Source of the DNA: Oligoflexia bacterium
GTDB lineage: Bacteria > Bdellovibrionota > UBA1018
Assembly (NCBI GenBank): GCA_903898645.1
Contig: CAIUGE010000079.1
Span: 1-39,598 of the forward strand
Length of the DNA stretch: 39,598 nucleotides
Direction of reading: 5' to 3'
Part shown: in pieces, positions 1 to 8,147 of the stretch
How positions within the stretch are numbered: position 1 is the first letter of the stretch
Layout of the letters: each line of letters begins with the position of its first letter
Notes under the pieces: generated by a model
What the model saw: only the letters and a program-made list of their open reading frames with translations
What the model was told of the DNA's origin: nothing
Databases searched by the model: none
Made by a program: the position numbers and the translations under genes

Positions 1-387
1 CGAAAGAACCCATTCTAAAAACTTATCAGTGTGCTTTAGCATGCTGCATTATAATCACTTCTTCCTGACCAAATCTAACAAAAAAGAGAAAAGACTCGAT
101 GCATCATTTTAGGCTACGCACAACATAGTCTGAAGAGCCTATTTCTTGTTGACTCGTCAAGTCAATCTTTAAGTACGCATAGGCTCAAACGCATCAATTT
201 GCGACGCAACCAACTCACTGTCCTCCATGATACAGAAACTAACGCACAAAGTTTTTTTGACGCAGTTCATTGCATCAATTTTCGATTCACGCATACGAAT
301 TTACGAAGAACGCTTTGTCATAAAAACGCTTGTGACTTGACGCAAGATAGGCCAGGTGCTACAGAGCTAGTCAGGAGCAGATAGTAA
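1..387. other. Left-end non-coding stretch
   Basis: No convincing gene. The only open frame (199-384) has no ribosome site and an odd composition. Two things are visible. A 6-bp inverted repeat, TTGACT (149-154) and AGTCAA (160-165), is separated by 5 bases. An imperfect direct repeat, GCATCAATTTGCGA (about 192-205) and GCATCAATTTTCGA (about 273-286), matches at 13 of 14 positions. Both lie upstream of the secreted S74 protein and could be regulatory, but no clean -10/-35 pair was found. Confidence 0.4.
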
Positions 388-1446
388 ATGATAAATATTC
401 TCAATAAAGTACTCCATACACCCGCAAAAATATGTAATGCGGTAACGCTCTTCTTCTTTTTCATGCTCTCAGCACATGCAACTTCAGTTACCTTACCCTA
501 TAGCTTTACAGCAGGAAGTCCCATATCAGCAAGCCAGATGATGAGCAATTTCGCCAGTATTACAAGCGCACTTTCAAGCACCGTCAGTAGTCCTTGGGTG
601 GTGAGCTCTTCGAATATTTACTTTAATACTGGGTCAGTTGGAATTGGGAGTTCGGCGCCCACTCGCACGTTAGACGTGAACGGAAGCATGAATGTGAGCG
701 GAAATGTTGGAATTGGAGTAACTAATCCTCTTGCCCCACTTCATGTTGCCAATTCTACAAGCATTAACGCATCTGGATATCTACTTAATGCAGGGGGCGC
801 AGCTGGCACATACTCCGGGTACAATCCAATCTCAATTTATTCTGGATATTCTGTGTTATCAGCTGGATTTGTTTTTTGGGCGCTATCTGACAAACGCATC
901 AAAACCGACATTTTACCACTAATATCATGCCTGAGCTTGGTCAGCAAATTAAATCCAGTTACATATAATTATAAGGACAAATATTTATACAATAACCATT
1001 CTAAACAAACAGGATTTATAGCACAAGATGTTCAACAAGTATATCCTGATGCAGTACACAAAGAGACAGGCTATGTACCAAATATTTACAAAGTATTTAC
1101 TGTATCGGTAAATGAAAACAAATTAATTTTAAAAAACACGCTTGATGTTTCAATAAGCTCAAAAGTGAAAGTTTTTGACATAAATAATGACGAATTCATA
1201 ACTATATACGATGGCAAAAATCTTACATTAACGCATGAAGATAGAGCCATCCAATTGTCTGAAAATAACACCGTATTTATTTACGGTTCAGAAATAGATG
1301 ACAAGTTGATACTAGAAAAGGACGCTCTATTTACATTATGTGTTGGAGCAGTAAAAGAACTCAATACTGACGTTCAAGTGAAAATGCGTACTTTAAATGA
1401 AAAAATAGCTAAGCTTGAAAAGTATATTTTAACAAAACAAAATTAA
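388..1446 (+). CDS. Secreted protein with C-terminal peptidase S74 (intramolecular chaperone) domain
   Basis: A 352-residue protein. It has a signal peptide (hydrophobic core about 20-29, likely cut near residue 31) and then a short module PYSFTAGSPISASQM (about 37-51) that is also found at the start of the convergent glycine-rich protein. Next come repeats of the type seen in phage tail fibres (SVGIGSSAPTRTLDVNGS, NVGIGVTNPLAPLHV, about 83-120). The S74 endosialidase-type chaperone domain begins at SDKRIK (167-172). The spacing of Ser167 and Lys172 fits the Ser/Lys self-cleavage dyad of this family. The last 25 residues look like a short coiled coil, usual for domains that trimerise fibres. 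By family analogy the C-terminal part folds the fibre as a trimer and then cuts itself off. With a Sec signal and no phage genes nearby it is more likely a surface or secreted fibre than a prophage tail. The ligand is unknown. Confidence 0.8.
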   Translation: MINILNKVLHTPAKICNAVTLFFFFMLSAHATSVTLPYSFTAGSPISASQMMSNFASITSALSSTVSSPWVVSSSNIYFNTGSVGIGSSAPTRTLDVNGSMNVSGNVGIGVTNPLAPLHVANSTSINASGYLLNAGGAAGTYSGYNPISIYSGYSVLSAGFVFWALSDKRIKTDILPLISCLSLVSKLNPVTYNYKDKYLYNNHSKQTGFIAQDVQQVYPDAVHKETGYVPNIYKVFTVSVNENKLILKNTLDVSISSKVKVFDINNDEFITIYDGKNLTLTHEDRAIQLSENNTVFIYGSEIDDKLILEKDALFTLCVGAVKELNTDVQVKMRTLNEKIAKLEKYILTKQN

Positions 1447-1499
1447 AGACTCCACTGACATAACACATGCTTCGACTATGATGGGATGCACAAAAATCT

Positions 1500-2309
1500 C
1501 TAGTACTCAATAAGCACGACGCCTGCGCCGCCAGTGCCACCCGCACTACCCCACCTCGCGCCACCTCCACCTGATCCATACGTCTGAGCAGGGTTTCCAG
1601 TATTGCCAGTAATATCATGTTCAGCATTACTGCCTACTCCCCCACTGCCCCATATGGATGCGCCACCTGCACCCCCACCTAATGGACTCAGGGTCGCATT
1701 CGTCCCTCCTCCTCCATAGATATGAAATACAGGCATTGATGCCGCTCCAGGAGTGCCACCTATGCCTCCCCCTGCGCCCCAGCCAGCAGTAGAGATATTG
1801 CCACCCAATCCCCCACCACAATTAATATACGTGGAGCCTCCGGCATTCACTGTCGTGCTCCCACCAGTTGCGCCAGCTGTATTACCACCCCCTAGAATGC
1901 TAGATGCCGAACCTGCCCCACCTGACCCTCCAGCCCCTACGACAATGGTAAATACGAGCCCTGTTGCAACAGCCCCTTTATAAAACTGACTTGAACCTGA
2001 ACCACCGCCTCCACCAGGACCAAAAGAGCCACAATTATTTGCCCCCGCTCCACCACCACCTCCTGCAGTACCCGTGATTTTTAGCCAACTCACCGATGCC
2101 GGCACAGTCCACGTCTGAGAACCAGTTGTGGTAAAAATTGCCATATTGTAGCCAAAATTCAAAACAGAAGCACTGACAGTACTAAAATTAGAATTCATCT
2201 GACTTGCAGAGATAGGATTTCCCGCAGTAAAAGTATAAGGGACAGCAGCAGACGCGTTATGATACATAATCGCACAGAACAAAATACACGTTTTGCAGAC
2301 TGTCATCAT
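1500..2309 (-). CDS. Secreted glycine-rich protein with tail-fibre-like module
   Basis: A 269-residue protein with an N-terminal signal peptide (cut after about residue 21, near NASAA). It then has the module PYTFTAGNPISASQMNSNF, nearly identical to that of the convergent S74 protein. The rest is a WTVPASVSWLKITGTAGGGG-type domain followed by about 190 residues of Gly-rich sequence with many GGGG and GGxGG runs, ending in GVVLIEY. This architecture resembles the glycine-rich (polyglycine-sandwich) domains of phage tail fibre and adhesin proteins, in which the Gly-rich loops bind surface ligands. The ORF is intact in spite of the strong compositional bias. It ends only about 50 bases from the stop of the convergent S74 gene. 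Function as a surface adhesin is inferred. Confidence 0.7.
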   Translation of the reverse strand: MMTVCKTCILFCAIMYHNASAAVPYTFTAGNPISASQMNSNFSTVSASVLNFGYNMAIFTTTGSQTWTVPASVSWLKITGTAGGGGGAGANNCGSFGPGGGGGSGSSQFYKGAVATGLVFTIVVGAGGSGGAGSASSILGGGNTAGATGGSTTVNAGGSTYINCGGGLGGNISTAGWGAGGGIGGTPGAASMPVFHIYGGGGTNATLSPLGGGAGGASIWGSGGVGSNAEHDITGNTGNPAQTYGSGGGGARWGSAGGTGGAGVVLIEY

Positions 2310-2446
2310 AAAAAAACCTCAGCATAAAGTACCAAGGCTATGACAAAATGCCAGAATAAACACCGTAATTTGTTCAGCAGCTGTCAGCCTCATTCGTATG
2401 CTGGTGAGTGCATAGAGAGCTTCCAGTATCGAATCACAATACAATG

Positions 2447-3019
2447 TCACTGGACCATGAAATGCTCAAAATAGACATGTGATAGAGCTGCCTGATGCGC
2501 ATAACCAGGATCCCGCTGTGAAATAAGCTGATTTGCAGCATCAAGAATTTCAGAGGCAAGGACATAACGTCCCTGGACTGTCGCAAGTTCATGAAAAGGC
2601 TTTTTACCTACAATACGTATCACCTGATCAATAATAAAGGGCGCATAGGTCGTCATCTGCTGATAAAAGTCGACATCTCGCAGCTCTAAACTAAATGAAA
2701 CAGTCAAATAATGAAGCTTGCCTTGAATCTGACCCGCTGTGCCATCTGCTGCTCGTGGTGCATCAGGATTTGACGCAATATTGACCGTCATTGATCTAAA
2801 GGGGAAGTAGTGATTCTTCTCCGCCATTTTGACAGGCACATAAAGATCAAACAATCGAGAACGCTCAAGCGCATCAGTCACCTTTGGCCTCTTATACAGA
2901 ACCTTCGAGTAGAGCCCAAAGCCCATAGCGCTAAGCGTAACAAATGTATTGAGCCCAAGGGCTATAAGAAGAAGAAGAGATTGGGGCTCTCTCTCTTCTT
3001 CCGGAGAAACATCAGCCAT
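2447..3019 (-). CDS. FliL-like single-pass membrane protein
   Basis: A 190-residue protein. A short acidic cytoplasmic tail is followed by one membrane segment (about 15-37) and a periplasmic domain. That domain has the FliL pattern: FPFRSMTVNIAS, a LHYLTVSFSLEL strand, a P-x-I-x-D helix (APFIIDQVIRIV), a GRYVLASEILDAANQLI helix and a C-terminal VYFEHFMVQ, close to the family's VYFTEFVVQ ending. FliL proteins form rings around flagellar stator units, and FliL-like proteins are also found with other energised surface machines. No flagellar or gliding gene is visible in this window, so this is an orphan copy and its partner is unknown. It could share a transcript with the Gly-rich gene downstream on the same strand. 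Confidence 0.65.
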   Translation of the reverse strand: MADVSPEEEREPQSLLLLIALGLNTFVTLSAMGFGLYSKVLYKRPKVTDALERSRLFDLYVPVKMAEKNHYFPFRSMTVNIASNPDAPRAADGTAGQIQGKLHYLTVSFSLELRDVDFYQQMTTYAPFIIDQVIRIVGKKPFHELATVQGRYVLASEILDAANQLISQRDPGYAHQAALSHVYFEHFMVQ

Positions 3020-3070
3020 GGTCTCATTTTTACATAAATTATAAAAATTTGCACGAAAACGTCAGTCTTA

Positions 3071-4504
3071 CTAGAATGTCACGCCCATACGCAAAGCGGA
3101 CGCAAGGACAGGCCGGGTAATATTTTGACCCGATGTGCCACTAAATGCATAAAAACTCCCCGGTAAATAGAACCCATTATCCCACTGAAAAAGCACCGCG
3201 TCATCCCAGGCATAGGACACACCAAAATCAACCTCAAACCCCAAGGCTACCCCTTGCGTCTTGCCTGATATATTTGTCTTCATTGTCTGAGACCAATAAT
3301 CATAGTAGCTGCCAGTTGCAGCAGCTGTCGTAGGCGCTATCGCCCAGATAACAGCGGGCCGCAATGACCATTTTTCGCTCGGCTTAATAACAGGCGCAAT
3401 AGCAGCATACAGTGCATTAACAATAGGGTTGTAGTAGGGAGAAGAGAGCGCCGCCGATGCTAAATTCTGACCACGCGCAAAGTTACTGAGCTGATAATTA
3501 AACATAATCATCGCAATGTGGTAATTGGGATGAAAACTCATTGCATGAAATGCATTGACCTCATTGTTTTGTCCGGATGCATAGCCAAACTTTGATTTCA
3601 GATCAAAACCTGACGCCATTTTCCAAGACACTTCGCTTGCAACACCAAATGCCTGTACCTGCATTGACCCTAATGTACCCGAACTAAAAGGCACTTCTAC
3701 CGCAAGATGCCATAGGCCAAACTTCTTCTTTCCAGTAAAATCAAAAGTCGTCAAATTCATAGGCCCAGCAACCTCGGACATTGGCAGCAGCAGACTCCCA
3801 GCTCCAGTCCCAATTCTCTTGATAGCCTGAAAACCAACCTCGAAGTTTTCATCTGTATTTGCATATGTCACAGCCAAACTGTAATCAGTGAGATTCCGAG
3901 GTGATGAACCATACACACAACCTGACACACCCAAAGCGCAACCACCCCCAATACTATCCCCAATTGAACGTACATAGACACCTGGCACAACCAAAAGCTC
4001 ACCGTACTTTGCTATAAGCCGCGCACCGTCACCTGTTGACATATAGCGGCTATAGAGTTCTTCGCCAGAATTCCAAATAAGCCCGAGCCCCCAAGAGAGA
4101 GGCAACTTCCCGACCTGAATAGTCCCATAATCAGTGACAGCTTCAGCCCAAAAACGTTGCGCCGAAAGCACCGAACTCCGCTGACCTGTCGAATTATACT
4201 GCTGCTGGTCAACTGTCGACGGCACCGACATACCGAACAGACCGTAGATAGGATCGCCTACCCACCATTCTGACTTGATAAATATGTTATCGTTAACAAG
4301 CAGGCGAGGACGAACCCGCATAAAAACGTTTTGAAAAAGTGCTGTTGTTGATCCACCATTTGGCACATAATAGCTCCCAGCTCCCGGATTATAGGCCCCC
4401 GTAGGTGCATAGTTACCAATGGCTTGCAGTTCTGTCCAAAATTGCCCTGACCAATCCATTTCGAGTGCATGGGCTGCGATACCTACCAGTAATAAGAGAA
4501 TCAT
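3071..4504 (-). CDS. Outer-membrane beta-barrel protein (porin/alginate-export-like)
   Basis: A 477-residue protein when started at the ATG at 4504. That start is preceded by a strong Shine-Dalgarno stretch GGAGGGAGGAAAC. The longer frame to 4555 would put 17 charged residues in front of the signal peptide and is less likely. Residues 1-14 form a signal peptide (MILLLLVGIAAHA). The mature protein is rich in alternating aromatic/small-residue strands and ends in ...ALRMGVTF, a terminal Phe preceded by alternating hydrophobics, as in BAM-targeted barrels. The features WSGQFWTELQ, RPRLLVNDNIFIKSEWWVGD and QVGKLPLSWGLGLIWNSGE recall the alginate-export/porin type in which the N-terminal strands describe the channel. 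Cargo cannot be told from sequence. It is transcribed divergently from the PBP gene. Confidence 0.65.
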   Translation of the reverse strand: MILLLLVGIAAHALEMDWSGQFWTELQAIGNYAPTGAYNPGAGSYYVPNGGSTTALFQNVFMRVRPRLLVNDNIFIKSEWWVGDPIYGLFGMSVPSTVDQQQYNSTGQRSSVLSAQRFWAEAVTDYGTIQVGKLPLSWGLGLIWNSGEELYSRYMSTGDGARLIAKYGELLVVPGVYVRSIGDSIGGGCALGVSGCVYGSSPRNLTDYSLAVTYANTDENFEVGFQAIKRIGTGAGSLLLPMSEVAGPMNLTTFDFTGKKKFGLWHLAVEVPFSSGTLGSMQVQAFGVASEVSWKMASGFDLKSKFGYASGQNNEVNAFHAMSFHPNYHIAMIMFNYQLSNFARGQNLASAALSSPYYNPIVNALYAAIAPVIKPSEKWSLRPAVIWAIAPTTAAATGSYYDYWSQTMKTNISGKTQGVALGFEVDFGVSYAWDDAVLFQWDNGFYLPGSFYAFSGTSGQNITRPVLASALRMGVTF

Positions 4505-4642
4505 ACTTTTTTGTTTCCTCCCTCCTGTTCTATTAATCTCTCCTCCATGAGTCAAGGAGCTTGTCCACTCCTCTTAATCGCTGCACCACCAACCTTCAAG
4601 ATAAGGTAGCTTTTCGCCTCATGGTTCTACTAATCTCCCTCT

Positions 4643-6640
4643 ATGAGCCGAAAATCTCTTCTCCGCATTTTTGCTAGTCTCTGTTTCATCTATGGTCTGT
4701 ACATCATTCTAGCGGTTCAGAAGCCTCTTCTTGATGCCTTTGATCACCCAGTGTCTCGCGCTCCAAGCCGTATCTACAGTGAACCATTCTTACTCCAAGC
4801 TGGCTTGCCGCAGGCACTTGTCGAAAATGAACTAAAAGTGAGACACATTGTGGCTGGCACAACATTTTCTCTTCCTGCCATTAGCTACCCCACCACACTT
4901 CTGCCTGAGCGCTACCCGACAGAACTGTTCAGCAAACCACGCGCTATCACCCTCCGCTTTGAACACAAGAAACTTGCTAGCATGATGCTTGATCATGACA
5001 CCTACTTGAGTGAGCTCTATCTCGAACCCGAACTGATAAGTACGTTTGGGAGTGACTACATCCAACAGCCTGTTAGCTTTGATCGTTTTCCCCCTGCACT
5101 TTGGCAAGCCGTCCTTGCTATTGAAGATCAACACTTCCTCGACCATGTTGGTTTTGAACCAAAGAGTATCGCTCGCGCACTCCTGACGAATCTCAAGCAA
5201 CTACGTCTCGCTCAAGGTGGGAGCACCATTACCCAGCAGCTTGTCAAAAACCTTATCAAAAGACGCGGCAGGCATGTAGGCCAAAAAATCCATGAGCTTA
5301 TTTTGGCACTCATCCTTGAGTACAAGTATGACAAACAAGTTATCCTCGAGCGCTACCTCAATGAGATCTACCTGGGTCAAATTGGAGGCGCACCAGTCCA
5401 TGGCGCAGCAGAAGGCGCACAGCTCTATTTTCACAAAAATATCGAAGAACTCAGCTTAGCAGAATGCGCACTCCTTGCAGGCTTCATTCGCGGACCAACA
5501 TTGTATGGCAACAACAAAAAGCAGGCGCGTGAGCGCCAGCTACAGGTCCTCCGCATGATGGTTACAAGCCAGTTTATTGCACAAAATGAGGCAGATCTCG
5601 CAGCCCAGGACCCTTTGCTCTTTGCACCTGCCTCAATAGCTGCATCTCAATCCCCATTTATTACAGACAGCATTAAAGAACTCGTACCAGATGCCCCGCG
5701 CACTATCTATTCAACCATCAATATGGCAGAGCAAAGAGCTGCAGAAAAAGCCATGGAGAAGCATTTGGGTAAATTTCATACTCCTCTTGATGCAACCCTT
5801 ATCTCCTGTGAGCATAAGACAGGAGCTATTCGTGTTCTTATCGGTGGACGCAACTATAGTAAAAGCTCATTTAATCGAGCCCTTTCCCTTAAACGTCCGG
5901 CAGGCTCTACATGGAAACCATTTATTGCCCTTGCTGCCTGTGAGCTTTTACCTCTGTCAGGAGCTACGATGGTTCTTGATGCACCCATCGATTTTCCAAA
6001 TTGGCACCCCCAGAATATTGACCATGCCTACCAGGGGCAGATAACGCTCCGCCACGCCCTCCATGTATCCCGCAATACCCCTTTTATTCGAATCAGCGAA
6101 CTCATTGGTCGCGATAAGGTCCAAACCCTAGCTCGTAGTCTTGGCATCCACACTGAGATCCCAGATGTCCCCTCTGCTGCACTTGGCACCAGTGATGTGA
6201 CCCCCCTCGATCTCCTTACTGCTTATGCAACGATTGCAAATAATGGCATAAGACCAAAACTCACGCTTATCCACACCATTTCAGACACCCCAGTCTTGTC
6301 AGCAGGCTGCACGGATTTAATTCGATCCATGCTTGCACTTGACCCCTCAAGTTTCGGAAAAACAGGCACTTCAGGCCAGGGAGACGCTTGGTTTGTGGGC
6401 TCCACACAATTGCGTACAGGCCTCGTTTGGGTTGGCAGAGCCCCCCATGTGTCAGGTAAAACTCATGCCTATCCCCTGTGGCGCAGCACCCATCCATCTA
6501 CACAGGATTTAGACTACCCCCATCTTATAGACTGCACTGTTGACTCACGCCTTGACAAATGTATCCATGGGAGAGAGCCTGCCCTAGGAGACATTTCTCA
6601 TGCATCAGTACCAAATGACCATACTCGAGCGTCACCTTGA
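4643..6640 (+). CDS. Bifunctional class A penicillin-binding protein (PBP1B-like)
   Basis: A 665-residue protein. It polymerises lipid II into glycan strands and cross-links the peptides in the periplasm. A short N-terminus and one membrane helix (about 6-24) are followed by a UB2H-like region (about 40-135). The GT51 glycosyltransferase domain follows, with the catalytic EDQHF (Glu161), GGSTITQQLVKN (192-203), the K-x-H-E motif (215-218) and ERYLNEIYLG. The transpeptidase domain carries STWK (Ser422, Lys425), SRN (476-478) and KTGT (573-576), so both activities look intact. The 665-residue length is shorter than enterobacterial PBP1B, mainly at the C-terminus. The last 41 bases overlap the start of the thioesterase gene, suggesting translational coupling. 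The promoter was not resolved in the short divergent region upstream. Confidence 0.93.
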   Translation: MSRKSLLRIFASLCFIYGLYIILAVQKPLLDAFDHPVSRAPSRIYSEPFLLQAGLPQALVENELKVRHIVAGTTFSLPAISYPTTLLPERYPTELFSKPRAITLRFEHKKLASMMLDHDTYLSELYLEPELISTFGSDYIQQPVSFDRFPPALWQAVLAIEDQHFLDHVGFEPKSIARALLTNLKQLRLAQGGSTITQQLVKNLIKRRGRHVGQKIHELILALILEYKYDKQVILERYLNEIYLGQIGGAPVHGAAEGAQLYFHKNIEELSLAECALLAGFIRGPTLYGNNKKQARERQLQVLRMMVTSQFIAQNEADLAAQDPLLFAPASIAASQSPFITDSIKELVPDAPRTIYSTINMAEQRAAEKAMEKHLGKFHTPLDATLISCEHKTGAIRVLIGGRNYSKSSFNRALSLKRPAGSTWKPFIALAACELLPLSGATMVLDAPIDFPNWHPQNIDHAYQGQITLRHALHVSRNTPFIRISELIGRDKVQTLARSLGIHTEIPDVPSAALGTSDVTPLDLLTAYATIANNGIRPKLTLIHTISDTPVLSAGCTDLIRSMLALDPSSFGKTGTSGQGDAWFVGSTQLRTGLVWVGRAPHVSGKTHAYPLWRSTHPSTQDLDYPHLIDCTVDSRLDKCIHGREPALGDISHASVPNDHTRASP

Positions 6641-7010
6641 TATCTTAGGTCACGTAAATAACGCCATCTATCTCAGCCTCCTCGAAGAGGCTCGCTGGGA
6701 TATGATCAAAGAGCATAACTTCACTCTCGACACAATGCGAGCAGTAGGCATTGGACCTGTTGTGCTTGAAATTCAGATCAAATTTATAAAAGAATTAGTC
6801 CTCGGACAGAAAATTATGATCGAAACAGTGACACTCAATGCTAGAAGCCGCATTGCTACAATAGAACAGAAAATATTGAATGAAAAAAACGAAGTGTGCA
6901 CTGAAGCGTGCCTAAAGATAGGAATCTTTGACCTGAAAACAAGAAAACTGGTCCCATCAAACCATAGCTGGGAAATAGCACTTGGGATAAAAAAAAAGGA
7001 GGATCTGTGA
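6600..7010 (+). CDS. Hotdog-fold acyl-CoA thioesterase (YbgC/4-hydroxybenzoyl-CoA thioesterase type)
   Basis: A 136-residue protein, the normal length for single hotdog domains. The N-terminal motif DILGHVNNAIYLSLLEEAR places the catalytic Asp at residue 14, followed by GHVNNxxY as in the 4HBT/YbgC subfamily. The rest is the expected strand pattern, including FIKELVLGQKIMIETVTL. It would hydrolyse acyl-CoA or acyl-ACP thioesters; the real substrate is not visible. The start lies inside the 3' end of the PBP gene, and an internal Met at residue 6 is an alternative start. The last five codons and stop form one arm and the loop of the hairpin that terminates the opposite RRM gene. Confidence 0.85.
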   Translation: MHQYQMTILERHLDILGHVNNAIYLSLLEEARWDMIKEHNFTLDTMRAVGIGPVVLEIQIKFIKELVLGQKIMIETVTLNARSRIATIEQKILNEKNEVCTEACLKIGIFDLKTRKLVPSNHSWEIALGIKKKEDL

Positions 7011-7021
7011 AGATCCTCCTT
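6989..7021 (-). terminator. Intrinsic terminator of the RRM gene, embedded in the thioesterase 3' end
   Basis: A perfect 11-bp stem AAGGAGGATCT (6996-7006) / AGATCCTCCTT (7011-7021) with a 4-base loop. On the minus strand it is followed by a run of T (complement of A 6989-6997), the classical Rho-independent form for the RRM gene that stops at 7033. The same bases encode the C-terminus of the convergent thioesterase, whose TGA is in the loop. On the plus strand there is no T-run after the stem. Confidence 0.85.
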
Positions 7022-7032
7022 CCTTAAACTAA

Positions 7033-7362
7033 CTAATATCGGCTCGTATGACGATCCCGACCATTGCGGGGACCACCAAAACCGCCACCGCCAGCACCAC
7101 GGTTCTCACGAGGAACCATTGGCTTTGCTTCGTTGACAGTCAATGCACGACCATCATAGTCTGCGCCGTTAAACTTGCTGATTGCGTCTAAAGCTTCTGC
7201 TTCCGTAGCCATTTCAACGAATCCAAAGCCTTTGCTACGGCCTGTTTCGCGATCTGTGATCACTTTTGCTGATTCAACAGTTCCGCACTGTGCGAACGTG
7301 TCTGTTAAAATTTGATCAGTTGCTGAAAACGGAAGATTACCGACATACAATTTCTTACCCAT
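7033..7362 (-). CDS. Single-RRM RNA-binding protein with Gly/Arg-rich tail
   Basis: A 109-residue protein. One RRM fills residues 3-80, with RNP2 LYVGNLPF (5-12) and RNP1 KGFGFVEM (about 44-51) both complete. An Arg/Gly-rich tail follows (GAGGGGFGG, RNGRDRHTSRY). Such small bacterial RRM proteins (the Rbp type known from cyanobacteria and several proteobacteria) bind RNA and are often cold-induced; that role here is an inference. The start is supported by GAGGAGGT a few bases upstream of the ATG. A likely promoter lies about 85 bases upstream, leaving a long 5' leader, and a strong terminator follows the gene. Confidence 0.9.
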   Translation of the reverse strand: MGKKLYVGNLPFSATDQILTDTFAQCGTVESAKVITDRETGRSKGFGFVEMATEAEALDAISKFNGADYDGRALTVNEAKPMVPRENRGAGGGGFGGPRNGRDRHTSRY

Positions 7363-7443
7363 ATTACCTCCTCAGGCAGGGGCCCGCTAAAGAGGAACAG
7401 GGCACTATGCCAGACACTCTTAGAAGCGAACAATACAGTCCAT

Positions 7444-7472
7444 AGGATAGCACGTTCATTCTCTACCGTAAA
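7444..7472 (-). promoter_or_regulatory. Putative sigma-70 promoter for the RRM gene
   Basis: On the minus strand TTTACG (complement of 7467-7472) and TATCCT (complement of 7444-7449) are 17 bases apart. Each matches its consensus at four of six positions. The transcript would have a leader of roughly 75-80 bases, as is common for cold-regulated RNA-binding protein genes. Confidence 0.35.
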
Positions 7473-7514
7473 GCATATTTTTACTTTCGCCAACAACAAA
7501 TCAAGTCACAAATA

Positions 7515-7874
7515 ATGGCAGTGAAGCTCGAGCTAGAATTGACACGAAAAGCACTGGTTGCTCACAATGACGTCAGTCTGGCACGATGGTTTTGTCATGA
7601 AGAAAGACTCAGTGTGTCAATCAGGACGAGATTGAGCAATCAAGGCGTATTAGAATATATGCTTGGATTACAGAAGCTTGACGAGGGGGCACCCAAAGGA
7701 AGAAAAGGCCAGCTTTTGACCGATGCTCAACTCATTACCAGCAGAAGCGAACGCACTATCTTTCGTTACCTGACTCTTGCTGGCCAGGATCTTGAAACTC
7801 ATATCACAGAGAACCGCCCCATCCAGCATGACGCTACGCAAACTGATCCCCACTTCACTGCCATTTATTTATGA
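7515..7874 (+). CDS. Hypothetical small protein
   Basis: An open frame of 119 residues that fills most of the gap between the RRM gene and tRNA-Val. No family is recognised. The sequence is polar and mildly basic, with a helical stretch (EYMLGLQKLDEGAPKGRKGQ). The segment TDAQLITSRSERTIFRYLTLAG could be a helix-turn-helix, but this is weak. No Shine-Dalgarno sequence precedes the ATG and no signal peptide is present. It may be a real small gene, a relic or chance. Confidence 0.3.
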   Translation: MAVKLELELTRKALVAHNDVSLARWFCHEERLSVSIRTRLSNQGVLEYMLGLQKLDEGAPKGRKGQLLTDAQLITSRSERTIFRYLTLAGQDLETHITENRPIQHDATQTDPHFTAIYL

Positions 7875-8038
7875 CTTAAATGTACTGTTAAAAGCGCTGC
7901 GCCAAGAAAAATATACGAAGGGATCCCACCAGCCAAGACTGCCCAAGCGACAGACCACATGTATTGAGATTATCTTTGACAAGTGAGCCTTCTCATAAAG
8001 CTCTTACACTGCAATATAAAAGAGAGTACATAAAAAAA

Positions 8039-8113
8039 TGGTCCGAGCTGAGGGGATTGAACCCCCGACCATCGCCGTGTAAAGACGCCGCTCTACCGCT
8101 GAGCTAAGCTCGG
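8039..8113 (-). tRNA. tRNA-Val (anticodon TAC)
   Basis: A cloverleaf can be drawn. It has an acceptor CCGAGCT/AGCTCGG, a D-arm GCTC/GAGC, an anticodon loop TTTACAC giving TAC, and a T-loop TTCAATC with a GGGGG/CCCTC stem. The 3' CCA is encoded (8039-8041). One mismatch lies at the top of the anticodon stem. It sits about 20 bases after the rpoC stop on the same strand and could be cut from the rpoBC transcript. A run of T follows directly after the CCA. Confidence 0.9.
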
Positions 8114-8123
8114 ACGAAATACG

Positions 8124-8147
8124 AGCGTCTCTCTTTAGAGAGACGCT
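8124..8147 (-). other. Hairpin containing the rpoC stop codon
   Basis: A perfect 10-bp stem AGCGTCTCTC/GAGAGACGCT with a 4-base loop. The loop is formed by the rpoC stop codon TAA and one more A on the minus strand. There is no T-run after it, so it is more likely an mRNA 3'-end or processing structure between rpoC and tRNA-Val than a complete terminator. Confidence 0.6.

Noticed and set aside
1753-1983. Proline-rich open frame opposite the glycine-rich gene
   Set aside because: It is the antisense of the GGN codons; no ribosome site and no start context. The glycine-rich frame has a signal peptide and a conserved module.
388-2309. Prophage tail region
   Set aside because: Only fibre-type domains are present, each with a Sec signal; there is no terminase, capsid, baseplate or integrase gene nearby.
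4505-4555. Upstream extension of the outer-membrane protein to 4555
   Set aside because: It would put a charged stretch before the signal peptide, and the strong ribosome site serves the ATG at 4504.
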